Positions 46,363 to 59,605 of a stretch of 64,000 nucleotides of DNA are shown in pieces. The position numbers and the translations under genes were made by a program. Numbering within the stretch: position 1 is the first letter of the stretch; every line of letters starts with the position of its first letter. The notes under the pieces were generated by a model, which was not told the DNA's origin, did no database searches, and was given only the letters and a program-made list of their open reading frames with translations. The DNA lies in assembly GCA_001695595.3 (NCBI GenBank), contig MBPM02000025.1, positions 62,001 to 126,000 of the forward strand, given 5' to 3'. The DNA is from Plasmopara viticola. Its lineage: Eukaryota > Oomycota > Peronosporomycetes > Peronosporales > Peronosporaceae.

Positions 46363-48897
46363 GATCAAAGTAGCTCGCTGCAAAAGCCTTAAGCTGACGA
46401 AAGTTGATTGCGAAAGCCTTATCTTGCCTCTCGACGTCTGCTTGCAGCACTGTGGTATCACGCATACACAAACATCACAAAGCGGTGGTTCTGAAGCCGG
46501 CAAAGCTGAGCTTGACGCTGATGGAAATCTTTTTCTTGAGTCTGTCAGATACCTTTTGGTGTTGAATGCCCCTAACCCATTCTGTATTATTTCCAAGGAG
46601 AGCGGATAAGGTCAAAACCACATCTGCGTATTTTGTGTCTTTATATAGCAAGTAATGTGCAACGCCAGACATACTTCCTAAGTCTTTCTTGCTCTAAAAA
46701 GCCGGCTAGTCCACAATGACCTTGACTTCAGTGTAATCTGACCGAAGCCTTTTTTTAATAACTGCAACGAAGAGATACCTATTCGAATTAGCAGTAAGCT
46801 TATTCGTGTGCACGAAGTCGATATATACTCAGAAGTGAGCAATATGGGCGATAAAGCCCGTCCTGATTTTCTCTGCACGATCAGAGACAAGATTCGAATC
46901 AAAGTATGTTTGGCGTACGCCCTGTAGGGTCTAGAGAATATCGTTAGCAAAAAATTGAGCGTCGCAGATGCGATCGAAAGTCCCTTGGCATCACTAGCCA
47001 CTTCCACGGTATCTTTCTAACCGTGGTCGATCAAGACACTTCTCATATAGAAAATTCATGTTACCTGTCAACAAAGCTGAGCTCGCTCTACATCGTGCAT
47101 CTTACATCTTGTTCTAACGACATCACTTGTATATCGTAATTTGAGTCAGATGGTGATCGATGTATCATTCGCTTATTGCATAAGCCCTTACAATTTGGCA
47201 TACTGCCACGGAATGTCGACGCGAAGTAGGTGAACCTGCTTTCCCAATTTTTGACGTGGAGTACGGGGCTTACTTGTTAAAAAGTATTCTATGTGCGACC
47301 ACAACCTGATACTCATTTACTAAATGTTAATAAAAACTTGATACCTTTCAGATCAAAGATCCATTCATTTAAGTAATTGCCGATCTAGTGTCTTTCAACA
47401 ACTTTTATTACGACAGTAATAATTTCTTCCTCAGGTTGTATATTACTACTTCTGCTATGCCGTCGGTTTTACAAGCCTTTTCAAGCTCTGAGATGGACAT
47501 ATCAACCAATTTGATCAAAGCGTTTACAAAAGAAACAGATGTTAAGCTCAAGTCTTACCGTAAACCGTATAAATTATAGAAGGTTGTAGCATAACGCTAT
47601 TGCCATATAACAACTTGCCTTTTATAAGCCCATCCCGCTCAAAATGAGATACTTATGGCGACTCGAGGAGGGCCATGCGTCACCGTTTTTGCTTCGAAGA
47701 TATCGATTGCTATGAGAAAATGTGTCCTGTGTTGTATTGGCGCCAATACAATTCAACATTGGCGCACACTCATTTTATTGATGTCTAGCACAGACTTGTT
47801 GTCATAAGATCTACTTCTTTGAAGACGTACAGCTTAACATGCATCAGGAGATCAGCGCTCGGAATGCCTCAACCTCGGGCTAACAATGTCACGCTCGACA
47901 TAAAGAGCTTTCCTCAAAGGTTACGTCTAAGTCCACGTCTATTTTTGATCGTTTGCTCCCAGATTGGCCTATAGCTAACCATGCCTGGCATAGTATACAG
48001 TCAGCACTGTTTCTGCTGAGCTTATATACCACTTCATGCTCGCCAACAGAACCTAGGTCATTCCACCTTGGCTCACGTCCAACATTATTATTAACGGCAT
48101 GCAGTAGATTATGCTTTCGAGCTTTACTCAGTATCCATTTTGGACATGTTAATGTCCAAACGCTTATCGACTTGGTCCAGTGTCCGCGTTAATCCAGCGT
48201 CTACTTTCTGCTGAAGTAGGCTCTGGATCCATCAAAGCTCCGCTAGGAGCAAAAATTACCTCTTGAGGCCCTTGATAGACAAGCAATTCAAAGTTTGCGA
48301 CAATTCTACCATACTACACCCATGCCTCCAAAACCAGACAGCATCGACGCTTTCGAAGCCAAGAGACTTGACACGTTAATCCACCAGGTGCCTAGGCATA
48401 AGACTCTCGTTCTAGTTTTAGCAAACAGTGACAAGAGTTCAGGACCGTCGGCTTTCCACCCTAAGAAGAAGATACCTCATTCGCAGATGGAAAGTATCAC
48501 CACAGATAAAGCAACGACCCAAGCATATACTGCTGGTTCAATCGTAAAGATCTGACTCCTTCTTATTGGACCGGGTCGCTAGGTAAGCCATATGTATGTG
48601 ATTTCCTTCTTTCAGTTCTCCTTGAACTTTGATTTAACAATCGAAGCCACTCCTGCGACCACCACAAAATTAGCTGGTTGCTCATGGACTGCCTCGTTCC
48701 AGACTGCGCCCTTGCGCCGTTCATTAACAATAACGGTGAAAGCGATATTCTAAAATTGTGTCACCTACATCCGAGTCTGAAGTTTATAAATATTCAGACC
48801 TTTTCTTTCTCTAGCTCGTTGCAAAAAGCGTGACCGCATAAAGGACGTGTAGCTAGACGATGAAAGTGCACGTATCATCGGAACTTTTAGATTTGCT

Positions 48898-49083
48898 CTT
48901 TGTTGCTCTACTCACGATAAGGCAGACATCACGGAAATTCCGACCTCTCTGACCCCAGAGCAGCGAATACTTTCCTTCCTTTCCGTAAAAAAGTTAGCGC
49001 CTACTGCAAAACATTTTGCCTTCGGGGGGGCATCCTCCATAAAAGTCAGCGTTATCAACGGGAAGGACGCCGTCATTCTTCAT
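48898..49083 (+). repeat. Dispersed repeat encoding a STSLTPEQ peptide, copy 3
   Basis: The best preserved copy. The plus-strand frame from about 48931 (TEIPTSLTPEQ) stays open for 51 codons to TGA at about 49084 and aligns residue for residue with copy 2. The product is unknown. Confidence 0.45.
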
Positions 49084-50585
49084 TGAAAGTGCTCATATAG
49101 AGTGCTCTCGTTGCGAAATAATGCCCGTGGTCTTGTAGGGCCCAATGTTGCGCCTCTTTGGACCAAGGAAGACTGTCAGCTTCTTCAGCCCCTATTGCAT
49201 GCTTTCAGGTAATTGAGCATACTGCTCCATCCTCACAGAAAATTACTCCTAAGGACTCAAGTGTACGTGGACTTACGATAGCTACCAGGTGCAGCACGAC
49301 TGCCAGAGCTATGTATATAAAGAAAGCTTGGTTTCTGATCTTTGACCTTCTTTCGTACTTATCGTTATACACAAGAGTTACTCTACAACATGTGAGCCGA
49401 GCTTTACTAACCTTAATTGAGCTTTATTAATTAATCGACATGGGAATTACTATTCGAAAAATTTACTAATATCACGATGGCAACCACAAGAGCCCCATTT
49501 GCGATAATTTATCTTTACAAGCTACAATGCCACACAGTATGGAAATGTCACAATGTAGTGTGACACACAGTGGGCCCTTTAAACCTCTCTCACACCAGAT
49601 GGAAAGGTTCTAAATTTTTTCTTTAGAAAAATGAATTTCCTGAAGTCTTACCTTACCGGCTTGGACCCATGGTAGGTGATACCACCCGAATTTTTAATGC
49701 CTGTGTTGCCTGAGCCGGAGGATGTAAGCGTTGCTCAAATAGAGGACGCGTTCCAGCTGAATCGGAATGGACATGTTGCCGCTTTCTAAAGCAGAAGCCA
49801 GTTGGTCTTCAGAGCAGTGCGTACTACGCATCCGAAGGATGCACGAAGGAGGTTCTACCTATCCCGGAAATTATGCGACACAATATACCCGCATGGGCGT
49901 AGAAATGACTACAATTGCTTTGGCACCTAGCTTAGTGGAGATGTGCACGATGATATACGACCAGCCCGCGAACAATTGTTTGCAATTTACGGTCTTAAGG
50001 GGTCAACATGTGCAACAGACTGCAGCTGAACGATTAGTATATTGTGTTTAAAACTCTATTTTACAATTCCAAATAAGCAATTATGCACTATAGTCAGGGA
50101 CTAGACAAATTTTAGTATCCTTCGAAAAATCTCAATATGCAAATAGGTATCGTGCACCACGAGTTTAAGTCTCTTTTCACCTTTAAGCACCTTAACATAT
50201 ACATAGGCGAAAGTCCACCATTCTTTGACTTCTTTAATAATAGGCGATTTAGTCCTTACGATAATCAAATTGGCAGCAATCAGTTGGTCGAGTCATTTTA
50301 CGATACATAAGGTAACTCCTAGCGAATTGTATTGGCATCCGAAAGTGCTTCTGAACCAAAAAAACATCTATACTTGTGTATGCAGCAACAAAGTTGCAGC
50401 TATTATGCTAATATCAAGTGACCGAAAGCAGCTAATCGGAATGTAAAACTGTAAAAGTACGCTTATTATTGCCTCGAATCATTGATAATGTTACGGCTTG
50501 CCAGTAATTAGTAGAGATGCTCAAATTAGGTGTAATCCTAGGAAAGGTCGCGACTAGTGGATCAAGTTGGTCATTCAAGGGAAAT

Positions 50586-53500
50586 ATGAAGCTGCAAGTG
50601 CAATTAGCAGGATGCGTGTTGCTGCTTCTTGCTGCTTTTGAGGTACGTGGCATCGCAGGGGATACAGCAAAAACTGATTACAGGACTTGTTATTAGATAG
50701 GGTGTTTTCTGGTGACCTCTATCTTCGCTTTATTTGTTAAAGGTATAAGCTTTAATAAAGTCTTTGTCCTGGTAGCTAATCAGGAATAAATTTGGCTAGC
50801 CGGTGTGTTTAAAAACATTTCAATCAATTCCCATACGAAGATTTCAGTGACAGCTGCGAGAATCCAGATTTCGCTCTGGAAACACCTGTGGCAGTTCCTT
50901 CGAGCATCAAAGCAAAAAAATCTCGTTGTTTTGACACTGCCGTTTGTTCACATCCTTGTGGTAAAGCGCAACACAGACTCGACACCGAAATCTCACAAAG
51001 TCTTCGCGTCGCCTCAATTGTGGCAAACATTGGATACGTGTGTGAGCTTAAAGGATATCCGCCATCCGTGCTGGAGTGCAGTTCGTGTATGGTTTCCACG
51101 CTTGGTGTTTCTCGTTCGCTGGTGTCACCTTATTCGGCTGAATGTGCACTCGCTCTCACTAGATGTTGAAGAGTACGATGACAACACGCTTACGCCGATT
51201 TTTAGCATTCAGGTAAAGTCTTAAAGCCTTTCAATTGAACTCGAATCCCTGACGCTAATTTTCATCACCTTAGCATGGAAGAATTGATATGTATGCCGCG
51301 TTTCAGACCAAGACGAATGAAGTTTTATGTAAAGTAACAATGTCTCGAGCAGAGTCGATGAAAGCTGTTTTACATGAGCTAAATGGGACGGCCGCGCTTG
51401 GTCGTACTGATTTTAGCGTGCGCTTGCCTTTTTATTGCAATTTTGACGACTTACGCGCGCCGATTCCGACAGCATATTCAGTGACCATTAATCTAATTGA
51501 AATGAGCCTCGATCTGGAGCGAACTCTTCAAACAGCATTACAGCAGGAGTCATCCAGAGCAGTTCCAATTGCATCGTCTGAATCGAATTTGATCTCAAGT
51601 ATAGTGGATGATTGCTGCATACGCCGTGTGCTTACCTTGCTGCAATTTGCAGAAATCACTCCGGATGATTTGCACTGCGAGATACGCAAGTTGAAAGTGA
51701 ATATTGTTGACAGAGTTTTGCCTTATCGACCGAACAATTTGTGCACTTTGGAATTATGTAATTTTTGTGCTAAAGTAATGGACAATCCCATTAGTAGTGA
51801 ACGCTTTCAACGAAAACCAAGTTCAGACTACCCACTGGTGACCAGAAGAGCATATCTGAAGCTCGCTTCGCTAGGTCTTTGTTTTAACGACATCGACGAC
51901 GTTAATATCGCACCACCACTTTTAAAGCTAGATGGAGTTAAGCTTTCTATAGAAGGAATTCTATCTGCAAACAGAACAAGAGGACGTTCTTTGCACGAGA
52001 GGGAAAAGAGCGATGGCAAGCAGCATCATCTGTATTTCCAATCTTTAATCAGTGGAAGCAGTCGTAATCTCAACATAGTGTTTTTGAAGAACCTCGAGCC
52101 CTGGATTTTGTCATGCTGCACAGTTTACGATGCAACAGTACAACAAGATCGCCCGTTATCGCATGAGATTGAATATAAGCAAGTCGAAGTATTGCCGGTT
52201 GCGAAGTATTGTGAATTTGAGTTAGATGCACACTTTAAAGTACCAAAGACTATCATCACCCTGCTTTCTCTTGATCGAACGTGTGACGTTCTGTCAAAAG
52301 GTGTTCCTAGCATTCAGTTGGTTTTGGGTGAGATCAACGTATACAGTCAATCATGCGGGATCGAAGAGAATCTCGGAGTTCGGGCAAACGTGGATATTCA
52401 GTGCTCTCATTTGCAAGCTTACTACCTTAAAAGCGACATGGTGGACTTATGTTCATTCCTATCGATTGATTTTGTGCGAGTATTTCTTTTTCCTGTGGAC
52501 AAAGTAATGCAGAGTAACGCGCATGCAGAAGTAGAAATGGAGATTGAATGGGTGGAAGTAAAGTGGGCGCCAGACGTCTTGCATGCGATCGGAGGTGTGA
52601 TGGAACTAGGGCTTTTTACATTGGCTTCATTTTTGCATGAGTCAAGACATGTAGCATTGGACACAAAGGTCACAAATTTTAATGGCGAGTCGAAGACTCG
52701 AACTTGCGTCGAAGTGGCGCCGATGCGTTCGATGGCAGATGTTGCTCAAGATAAGATCTCTTCCGGTGAGGCGCTTGTCTTTCGGTGCGTTGCAAAGCAG
52801 ATCTGTGTCATGTTCCCATACATGTACTGTGAACAGCGTCGATTAGACTACGTGACAGTCGACACATTTACAGTAAGCTCCGAAAAAACGTCAAAGCGAC
52901 TTCGAATATCTTTATTGAATGCAAAAGCGTTTCCAAGTCAGCGGTTGTCGGAGGAGTTGCTTGCAAAGCCCGCTTCTTTTGAGCAAGTTGGCTTTCGAAG
53001 AAAAGGCTTCACGTCTCGGGTGTCGCGTAGTCGTACCGGAAAAGAGTCCATGCTTTCCGGATTGACGGCTCCTGTTCAAAAAGCTGTTTTCTTTGCAGCT
53101 GATTGCTTCTCGATCGAAGAGAATCAAGTACCCGGGAGTACTAAGACAGTCGTCGATCTCTTTGTGAGTGGTGTTTGGCTGGAATGGGATCTAGCAACAC
53201 ATCTTCGAATTATGGAGCTCACCCGACAAATTACATTTGCAGCGTGGGAAATGATTTACCTTGCTCGAAAAACCTACGCAATTTACTGCACGCCATCTGA
53301 TAGCATCTATCATCGCGTTCATGGTTTAAATCCGCCACTGAATGATCTAGACGAATGCTTGCGCTATGAAAGTCAGTTTGCCGATCTCATTAGTGCGTCC
53401 GGTGACAAGTTGCATCGCTTACATGCTACGAATGTTTCAATACATGCTAAGCCTTGGAATCAAGTTGATGTCCACCTGACGGTCGGCGTGTTTGCTGGTG

Positions 53501-56500
53501 ACGATTTGCCAGAAGTGTGGCTTTTCCAAAATATTTCAGTCAAGGTCGATGCATTTGAGATCCTTTCAGTCGCTTGTATTCATGTCAGACATACCTTAAA
53601 CAGAGACAACCAGTACGTTTTCGGTGTGTTTGAGGATATGCTTCGCAAGCGGCTTTCTGCCTGTCGGCGCTCGACATCAGTCCTTGACCAGACAATGGTT
53701 GATGGCATGTTAGTCAACGTTGACAAACTTCAGCTTCACTTAAGTCAAGACTTTCCACTCCAAGCATGCATTGATGCCGTTCAAAGCACTTTCGATCCTT
53801 TCAAAGAGCAAATTAGCTCGGCCTTGTCTTCGCATTGGAGACCACAGCAAGAAATTTTCTATCGCTTCTTTTTGCAAACCCCAGTTGCTTTCCACCAGCC
53901 TGAAGTGTGGTTACGCCTTCAAGACACTAGTTTAGAGTGTCTGGGTAGCCCATTTGAGAGCTGGCTCGAGCGTATGTATCCCATGTGGATCGAAGAGCTC
54001 GCAATGCAAGAGCTACGAGCACATGTACTGGACGACCATATTGCAAAGCTCAAGATCTCAGATGCTGATAAGATTAGCGATGCCTCTTACAACGAAATGA
54101 ATGCGACTTTGACCGAAAAAAATGCGGGTGCATATATCTGGAAAGCAAAGAAAGTGGCTCATAAAGCTCGTGATGAAAGTACTGGGCCGCTTTTTCATGT
54201 AAGCGTCGGTCATGTCGATTTTGACGTTTCTTTTGACAAAGACATTGCAGCCTCATGGGTAAGCATTAAACAGCTAGACGAGGCGACAAAAGAGCTTGAA
54301 ACGGCATTTGAATCGGCCGGACGCGACTTTGCACATTATACGCTATCTTGTCGATTTTCCATGGGGTTGCATGTCAAAACGAAAATTACGGACTTGGCAG
54401 TAAACATGAGACGATTCCCCACTCCATTGCTGACTTGTACTGGCCTTCAAGTCGGAGGGGACGTATTCCTAATCGTATGCAATCGTGGAAATATCGACTT
54501 GGGTCTGATGAGAACCATCCGATCTTTTTTTGATCTTTCAGTTGAAGTCACGTGCCCAGTCGTATTTTCTAACCCTGGCTATCAATTCGCGCTGAATGAA
54601 TTGTTGCGGTCAGCTTCAAACATCCTCGCTTTAGTACCGCTCGACATTGATCATAGTGTTCAAATGCCTTTACTGGATACTGCACGTAGGTTACTTCACG
54701 GAAAAGTTTGTGTGACGGTGAATAATGCAAGTGTTCGTCTTTTCAGCACCACTACGTCGTTTGAGTGTGCAGACTTTCTTGAAATGCGTGTGCACAGAGC
54801 TCGTTTTGCGTATTCTAGTGGATTGGTCGACATCGAAGTGACACGCGTAGCAGTCAAAATCGAGCCTAAGTCTTTCTCAGACATTGCGGAGCTCAGCCAC
54901 TTGACGCTTCAAGTGTGGTTTAAATGGGACGCTCTGACGAGCCTTGACATGCATTATCTCTATCCGATCGAATTTGTTAAAATTGACAAAATAAGCGCCC
55001 TCGATGAGCGATTTGTTTTGGATTCACCAAAGCCGGCTGATTGGTGTTGTGAAGAGGCGAATCCTACGTATCAACACCAAGTCGACCATGCTACTAAGTT
55101 GTCGATCTATATCAAAGGGAAAGTCTGCCCTGCAGAGCCAGAAATGTGCGACTTGAACGAAGGATGGTCGCAGCGTGACATAGCAGCTCGCACAGCCATC
55201 GTGCTCTATACTCAAAGCGTCGAATGGCTTATAAAGTTTGGTCGAGTGTACCAAATGTCTTTGCAGCACCCGCTCCTCCAGTTTCGTAATCGCAGCTTAA
55301 AACAATCTGATCTTATAATTAAAGACTTTTTCAGTATCTTGGAAGGCGTGACAGTCGAGGAGTTTGATTTAATTGGACTGGATGTGGCGCTTTATGCGAG
55401 TGAAAAGCATCTAGTTGGTGTTCGAGCTGTTCTCGACGATAGGATTAGTTGCTCGGGTGCTCTGTTAAAAAAGTCGCATGTGAATTTGCGTAATACTGAA
55501 GACACGGAACCGGATGGTTGTGATTCAAATGCTATCTCCACAGTACGTCAGCTTTCTTTTCTTTTTGAAGAAAAGACTTGGATTCTGCAGAATGTAAATG
55601 TGGATGCGCGGTGTGTTCAACTACGTGTATGTACCTCTGAGGCCGGGAGCAGAGGGGAGCCGCTTGTGTCCTTACAACACACATCGCTCATTGTAGGAGG
55701 TGGTACTGAACAAATGCCAATGCATGATGATAGTTTGATGAAAGCGCGCAGTCTAGCTCTGGTGAAACGTAGCAACACAATTCCTTCTCTGGAGTTACCA
55801 AGTGAGGGTGGAACGAAAGAACGAGCAGGGCAAAGCATTTTAGAGTTTTTTGACATTCCGAACGAAAATCCATTCAGTTATCGCGAATCCGACAGCGAAG
55901 CTGAAGACGAGCTTGATGACACAAGTAGTGCTGAAGTAATGAAGAAGCATGGCAAGGAAAATGAAAACAAAGTTCTGGACGATTTTCCATGTGCTGGCTT
56001 TTTGCTTGGGCTGCTTTCGAAAAACATTCGTGTCACATTGACAATGGTTGCTTTGGAGTCCCTTGTCGACATTGCCGATACGTGGGTACATGTGATTAAG
56101 ACAACTTTGCCAGAACTTTTCTTTGATGTAGCAGCTACGACCACCTTACTCGAAAGGAACGAACACCCAATGGATGAATGCAAAAGTGTGCCTGAAAAAT
56201 TTAACCTTAGTCCGAAGAAATTTACATCGTTGGCTCAAGATCCGAAATTTAGCGGGTTATGCCTGCAAGGCGGGGCTGATACTCCTGTCAACAAAACCTT
56301 TCAATTTGAACCAACGCCATACTCAAATGCAGATACTAAACGACCCACTCAGATCAAGTCCCGCTCAATTGTAAGTCAATTGGGTCAAGATCAAAGTCAG
56401 GAAGATCGAACGCTTTGTCAACCTGAAAAGTTGGAAGTGGCTCAAGCTTTTCTGATGATTAAGCTCGAAGATTGTCAAATTAGCATTCAAAATCAACTTC

Positions 56501-58725
56501 ACAAAGGATCAGTGCTACTAGCTTTGAACTCGGGTACGTTACAGCACGCCGTCTCGCAGGATTCGCAACACGAACGCTTCGATTTAAACGTCGACGGTTT
56601 ACAAGTATTCACTGCACCGTTAGATGTTGACGTCAAGTCGCATGCTACTTGGCTCAAAGTACAAGCAGACGGCTCGTATTGCCCCACTACGTATGGTTTG
56701 CTACGACAAGTGGTTGCGCCAATTCCTGCACTAGTGACCGTTTGGATTGATCATAAAAGCAGTCTTGTCAAGAACAAGATTGTATTAGATATACCAGCCA
56801 TTGAGGTGCACGTCAACCTCGTGACAAAAGAAATTCTTGCAAAATTGACTACAACTGCGATGGAACTTGTTAATGTGAAATTGGCTGAAAAAAAGGACCA
56901 AGCTCACATTGCTCGTTTTCAAGGCTACTTGAGGGAAGTGCGGCGCCAAAAGCACTCTTTATATAAACTATTTGCAATCAAAAGACAGCTCAAGTGGCAG
57001 ATCACAGCGCTAAATTGGCGGCAACAATGTGGATGGAATTGCCACCTCAGTAAAAGTGCAATATCTGGAACCTCTGCATTCGAGAGTGCTCGATATTTTG
57101 TGTTTAACATTGTTAAGTCAAAATCGACGGCTAATGATGCTTCAAATGTTTGTCTTCTTGGTCGCGCGACTTTGGGTCGCTACGAAGACGAGCGATTAAC
57201 AGACGAAATGTATGAATTGACGCAGCAGTACGAAGCGCTGTCCGACTTGACCAGATTAATGGTCCAAGAGAGTCAAAAGCAATTTGAATCGAGCTTCTTG
57301 CCCAATGTGCATTTGGACTTTACTCTCGATCGCGCTTCGTTGACGCTTTGTGGGGAAAATGTTGACATAATCCGAGCTCAAATGAGCTCACTGAGCTTGC
57401 AAATGCAACTGTTGGAAGATCACTCGGGCAAGTTTGCACTGAATTTGCAAAACTTATCGATAAACAACCTCAGCCCAGCCACCCCGTATCCAGACTTGCT
57501 CTTGCCAATTTACTCTCGGTCTTGGGCGGGAGATGAAGTGTTTCTTCGCATTGATGCTGAGCTTGCAAAACCTATTCAAAAGACCACTGTTGTTCAGCAT
57601 TTCGAGGTGAATGTCCACCCAATTCAAGTTTGCATTACTCAAGAGGTAATTTTGCAATTAATCACCTTTTTCTCGCCCGGGGACAGCAACGACAACACTC
57701 GGGAAGTGAAACGAGAGGAAGTACGATCCCAATTTTTGCAAGCTCGTAGTAGCTCTGCCAGTGATGGACGGGTTGGTTCGGCGATCTTTAAAGCTGTAAA
57801 AGTCGCAGGGAAAGCAGCAGCGCACCCTCTTAGCCTCGGACGCCCCAACCGTGGAGACAGTGTTGAACAGCCTGTATCATCGAGTTTTAAAGAAAAAGTT
57901 GAAACGCTTGACTTTGTTCATGAAGACTCATCGCAGTGGCTCGCAAAGCTCGTGAGCTCGTCACTTTCCAACGAGTTGCTCTTATCTACCTCGGATGATG
58001 TTGACTCTGAACCTACAAATCAGGAAATGGTAAAAGATTGTACTACGAACAGTATTTTGTTCAAGCGCATTCGTTTGGGAGCAGTTGAGGTGGTACTCAC
58101 TTACAAGAACAAGAGGAGCAATATCGTTAATCATGCGTCACTGCCTCAAGCTCTGGAAGATGTGCGCGGTTTTGAAGTCAAAACTCGCGCTCTTGTGTAT
58201 TGTGACAAGACGTGCTCCCCTTTGGATCTGTTACTTCGAATTCGACGCGACATTGTGCTCGACGTGCTCTCTCAAGTTGGTCGTAATTTCACAAACATCG
58301 GCAACTTTTTACGGGACCAATTTGATCTTTCTCGGTGGGCAGCTTTTGATGGATTGGCACCGCTTAAGTCGCTCTCTACAACAGTGTCGTCCTTTACAGC
58401 CATGGGGCTTGCCCACTCTGGGGTTGTCGTGCCTTATTCCAATTTCCCAGAGCTTTTCGTTCCGGATTTTGAAAACAAAGACAGAGATTCGAATGAAGTG
58501 TTGATATCATCGACATCGACGTCTTTCAAAACGACTGAGCTTCCCTATGTACGACGTGGCTCTGATTTGTCTACCGACCATCAAGACGCCGATAATTTGA
58601 CAGTGTCTACCCCAACTTTGATCGATGGTGCTCATCGTAAGCCCACCAAGGTCAAACAAACATTGACGAAACTTTTCAACAGGAAAAAGTCAAGTTTACA
58701 ACCCGCACCCTCCACAAGTTCCTAA
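50586..58725 (+). CDS. Bridge-like lipid transfer protein, BLTP2/SABRE/Hobbit/Fmp27 family
   Basis: Exon 3 (51274-58725) is one open frame of about 2480 codons. A 61-base GT-AG intron (51213-51273) joins it in phase to exon 2, whose frame ends LSLDVEEYDDNTLTPIFSIQ. A likely exon 1 starts at ATG 50586 (MKLQVQLAGCVLLLLAAFE), a hydrophobic anchor followed by a GTACGT donor at 50643. An in-phase acceptor ends at 50867, but the exon 1-2 junction is uncertain. The total of about 2600 residues fits the family. Family marks include FEVNVHPIQVCITQEVILQL followed by ITFFSPGD near 57600-57690, and FKRIRLGAVEVVLTYKN with LDLLLRIRRDIVLDVLSQVG near 58060-58290. A coiled segment lies near 57200-57290. Known members form long hydrophobic tubes at ER-plasma membrane contacts and move phospholipids. 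Confidence 0.85.
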
Positions 58726-58766
58726 ATCTAATACGAAAATTGTCTATTTTTTTAAACAATATTACC

Positions 58767-59167
58767 TTAGCAGTGGGAGAACACATGCGCCTTAATATCA
58801 GTGACATAGCTCAAGCTATAGCTACCTCGACGCCGCAGCTCTCGACGAAATGACGTGGTTTTCGGCTGTTTCAATCTCTCCGCAGCTTTTTCTGCCTCTT
58901 GTATGGCCACCCAGCGCAACGGCATGAGAACGCCGATCACGTAGAGCGCCGCTAGTAGCGCTACGAGTGACGCCATCACGATCTGACCACCAATAGCTTT
59001 TATATTGCGAAGCTAAGGCACAATTCTATTATTCAATCCCAAACCTTGCGTGGTGTGGCAAGCGCACTAAATTCGTCAAGACTTTGTGCCACTAGCGGTA
59101 GGAGGGGCACGCGGCCCAGTACGAAGCCGAAGCCCAACAACGCTGCATTAAGTAAAAGAGACCCCAT
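58767..59167 (-). CDS. Small two-exon membrane protein, 112 residues, function unknown
   Basis: Exon 1 runs from the ATG at 59167 to 59045 and encodes exactly 41 codons (MGSLLLNAALLGFGFVLGRV...). A 62-base GT-AG intron (59044-58983) joins it in phase to exon 2 (58982-58767), which starts IVMASLVALLAALYVIGVLM. The product has two hydrophobic helices (residues about 4-28 and 43-63) and a basic tail (SFRRELRRRGSYSL). Neither exon alone makes a convincing protein, and the intron matches the neighbour's in size. Its 3' end is only 41 bases from the end of the convergent lipid-transfer gene. I do not recognise the family; a small organelle membrane protein is possible. Confidence 0.65.
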
Positions 59168-59210
59168 GATTCAAGCACACAAACCGATTATTAAGGTTTC
59201 AAAATCACTT

Positions 59211-59239
59211 ATTGGCTAAAAAGTATATTCTTAGCCAAT
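59211..59239. promoter_or_regulatory. Perfect palindrome with inverted CCAAT boxes
   Basis: ATTGGCTAA at 59211-59219 and TTAGCCAAT at 59231-59239 are perfect inverted repeats separated by 11 bases. The site lies 44 bases upstream of the start of the minus-strand two-exon gene and contains CCAAT on both strands. It is a plausible promoter element for that gene, possibly an NF-Y-type site. Confidence 0.45.
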
Positions 59240-59263
59240 CATCGTAGATGTCGCGTGGGCCAT

Positions 59264-59605
59264 TCATTCAGCCGTGTAAAGCCGACACGACCTCCCACAT
59301 TTCAAACCGAGAGTTCCTACTCGCATCATGGCCCCCGCTGCCCCAAAAGTGTACGTCACCGTCTGAAGTCCTTTTTGTTTCAAGCTCTTTCTAGATGCAT
59401 CATGGATAGTCACCTGCGTCTCGTAGCTTTCCATTGGAAGGCGACGCATGGTTGGATCATGAGAGTAAAGCGCCGCTCTTAACACGTACAATGCTCCATT
59501 CGGGATGCTCGTGAAGAGACGCGCTTTTTTCTTTAAATTGATACGGAAAGGTGACTTAAGGCTCACCTCTCCAACATCTTCCTTTGTGTCTCTACGAGGC
59601 AACAT
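59264..59605 (-). CDS. Small protein of unknown function, 113 residues
   Basis: The ATG at 59605 opens 113 codons, MLPRRDTKEDVGEVSLKSPF onward. The N-terminal half looks ordered (KARLFTSIPNGALYVLRAAL), while the tail after KSLKQKGLQTVTY is Gly/Cys-rich and could be read-through of an unspliced intron or the 3' end. It lies head to head with the ribosomal protein L7 gene, with starts perhaps less than 100 bases apart, so a shared promoter is likely. It has no signal peptide or membrane segment. I do not recognise the family. Confidence 0.5.
   Translation of the reverse strand: MLPRRDTKEDVGEVSLKSPFRINLKKKARLFTSIPNGALYVLRAALYSHDPTMRRLPMESYETQVTIHDASRKSLKQKGLQTVTYTFGAAGAMMRVGTLGLKCGRSCRLYTAE

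Larger units (their letters stand above)
39111..50585. other. Gene desert before the housekeeping island
   Basis: About 11.5 kb with no convincing gene. The longer ORFs (for example 41428-41766 and 42503-42916, 112 and 137 codons) have no recognised motif and lack a clear start context. The dispersed STSLTPEQ repeats and the tandem duplication at 46.3 kb are listed separately. Confidence 0.5.
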
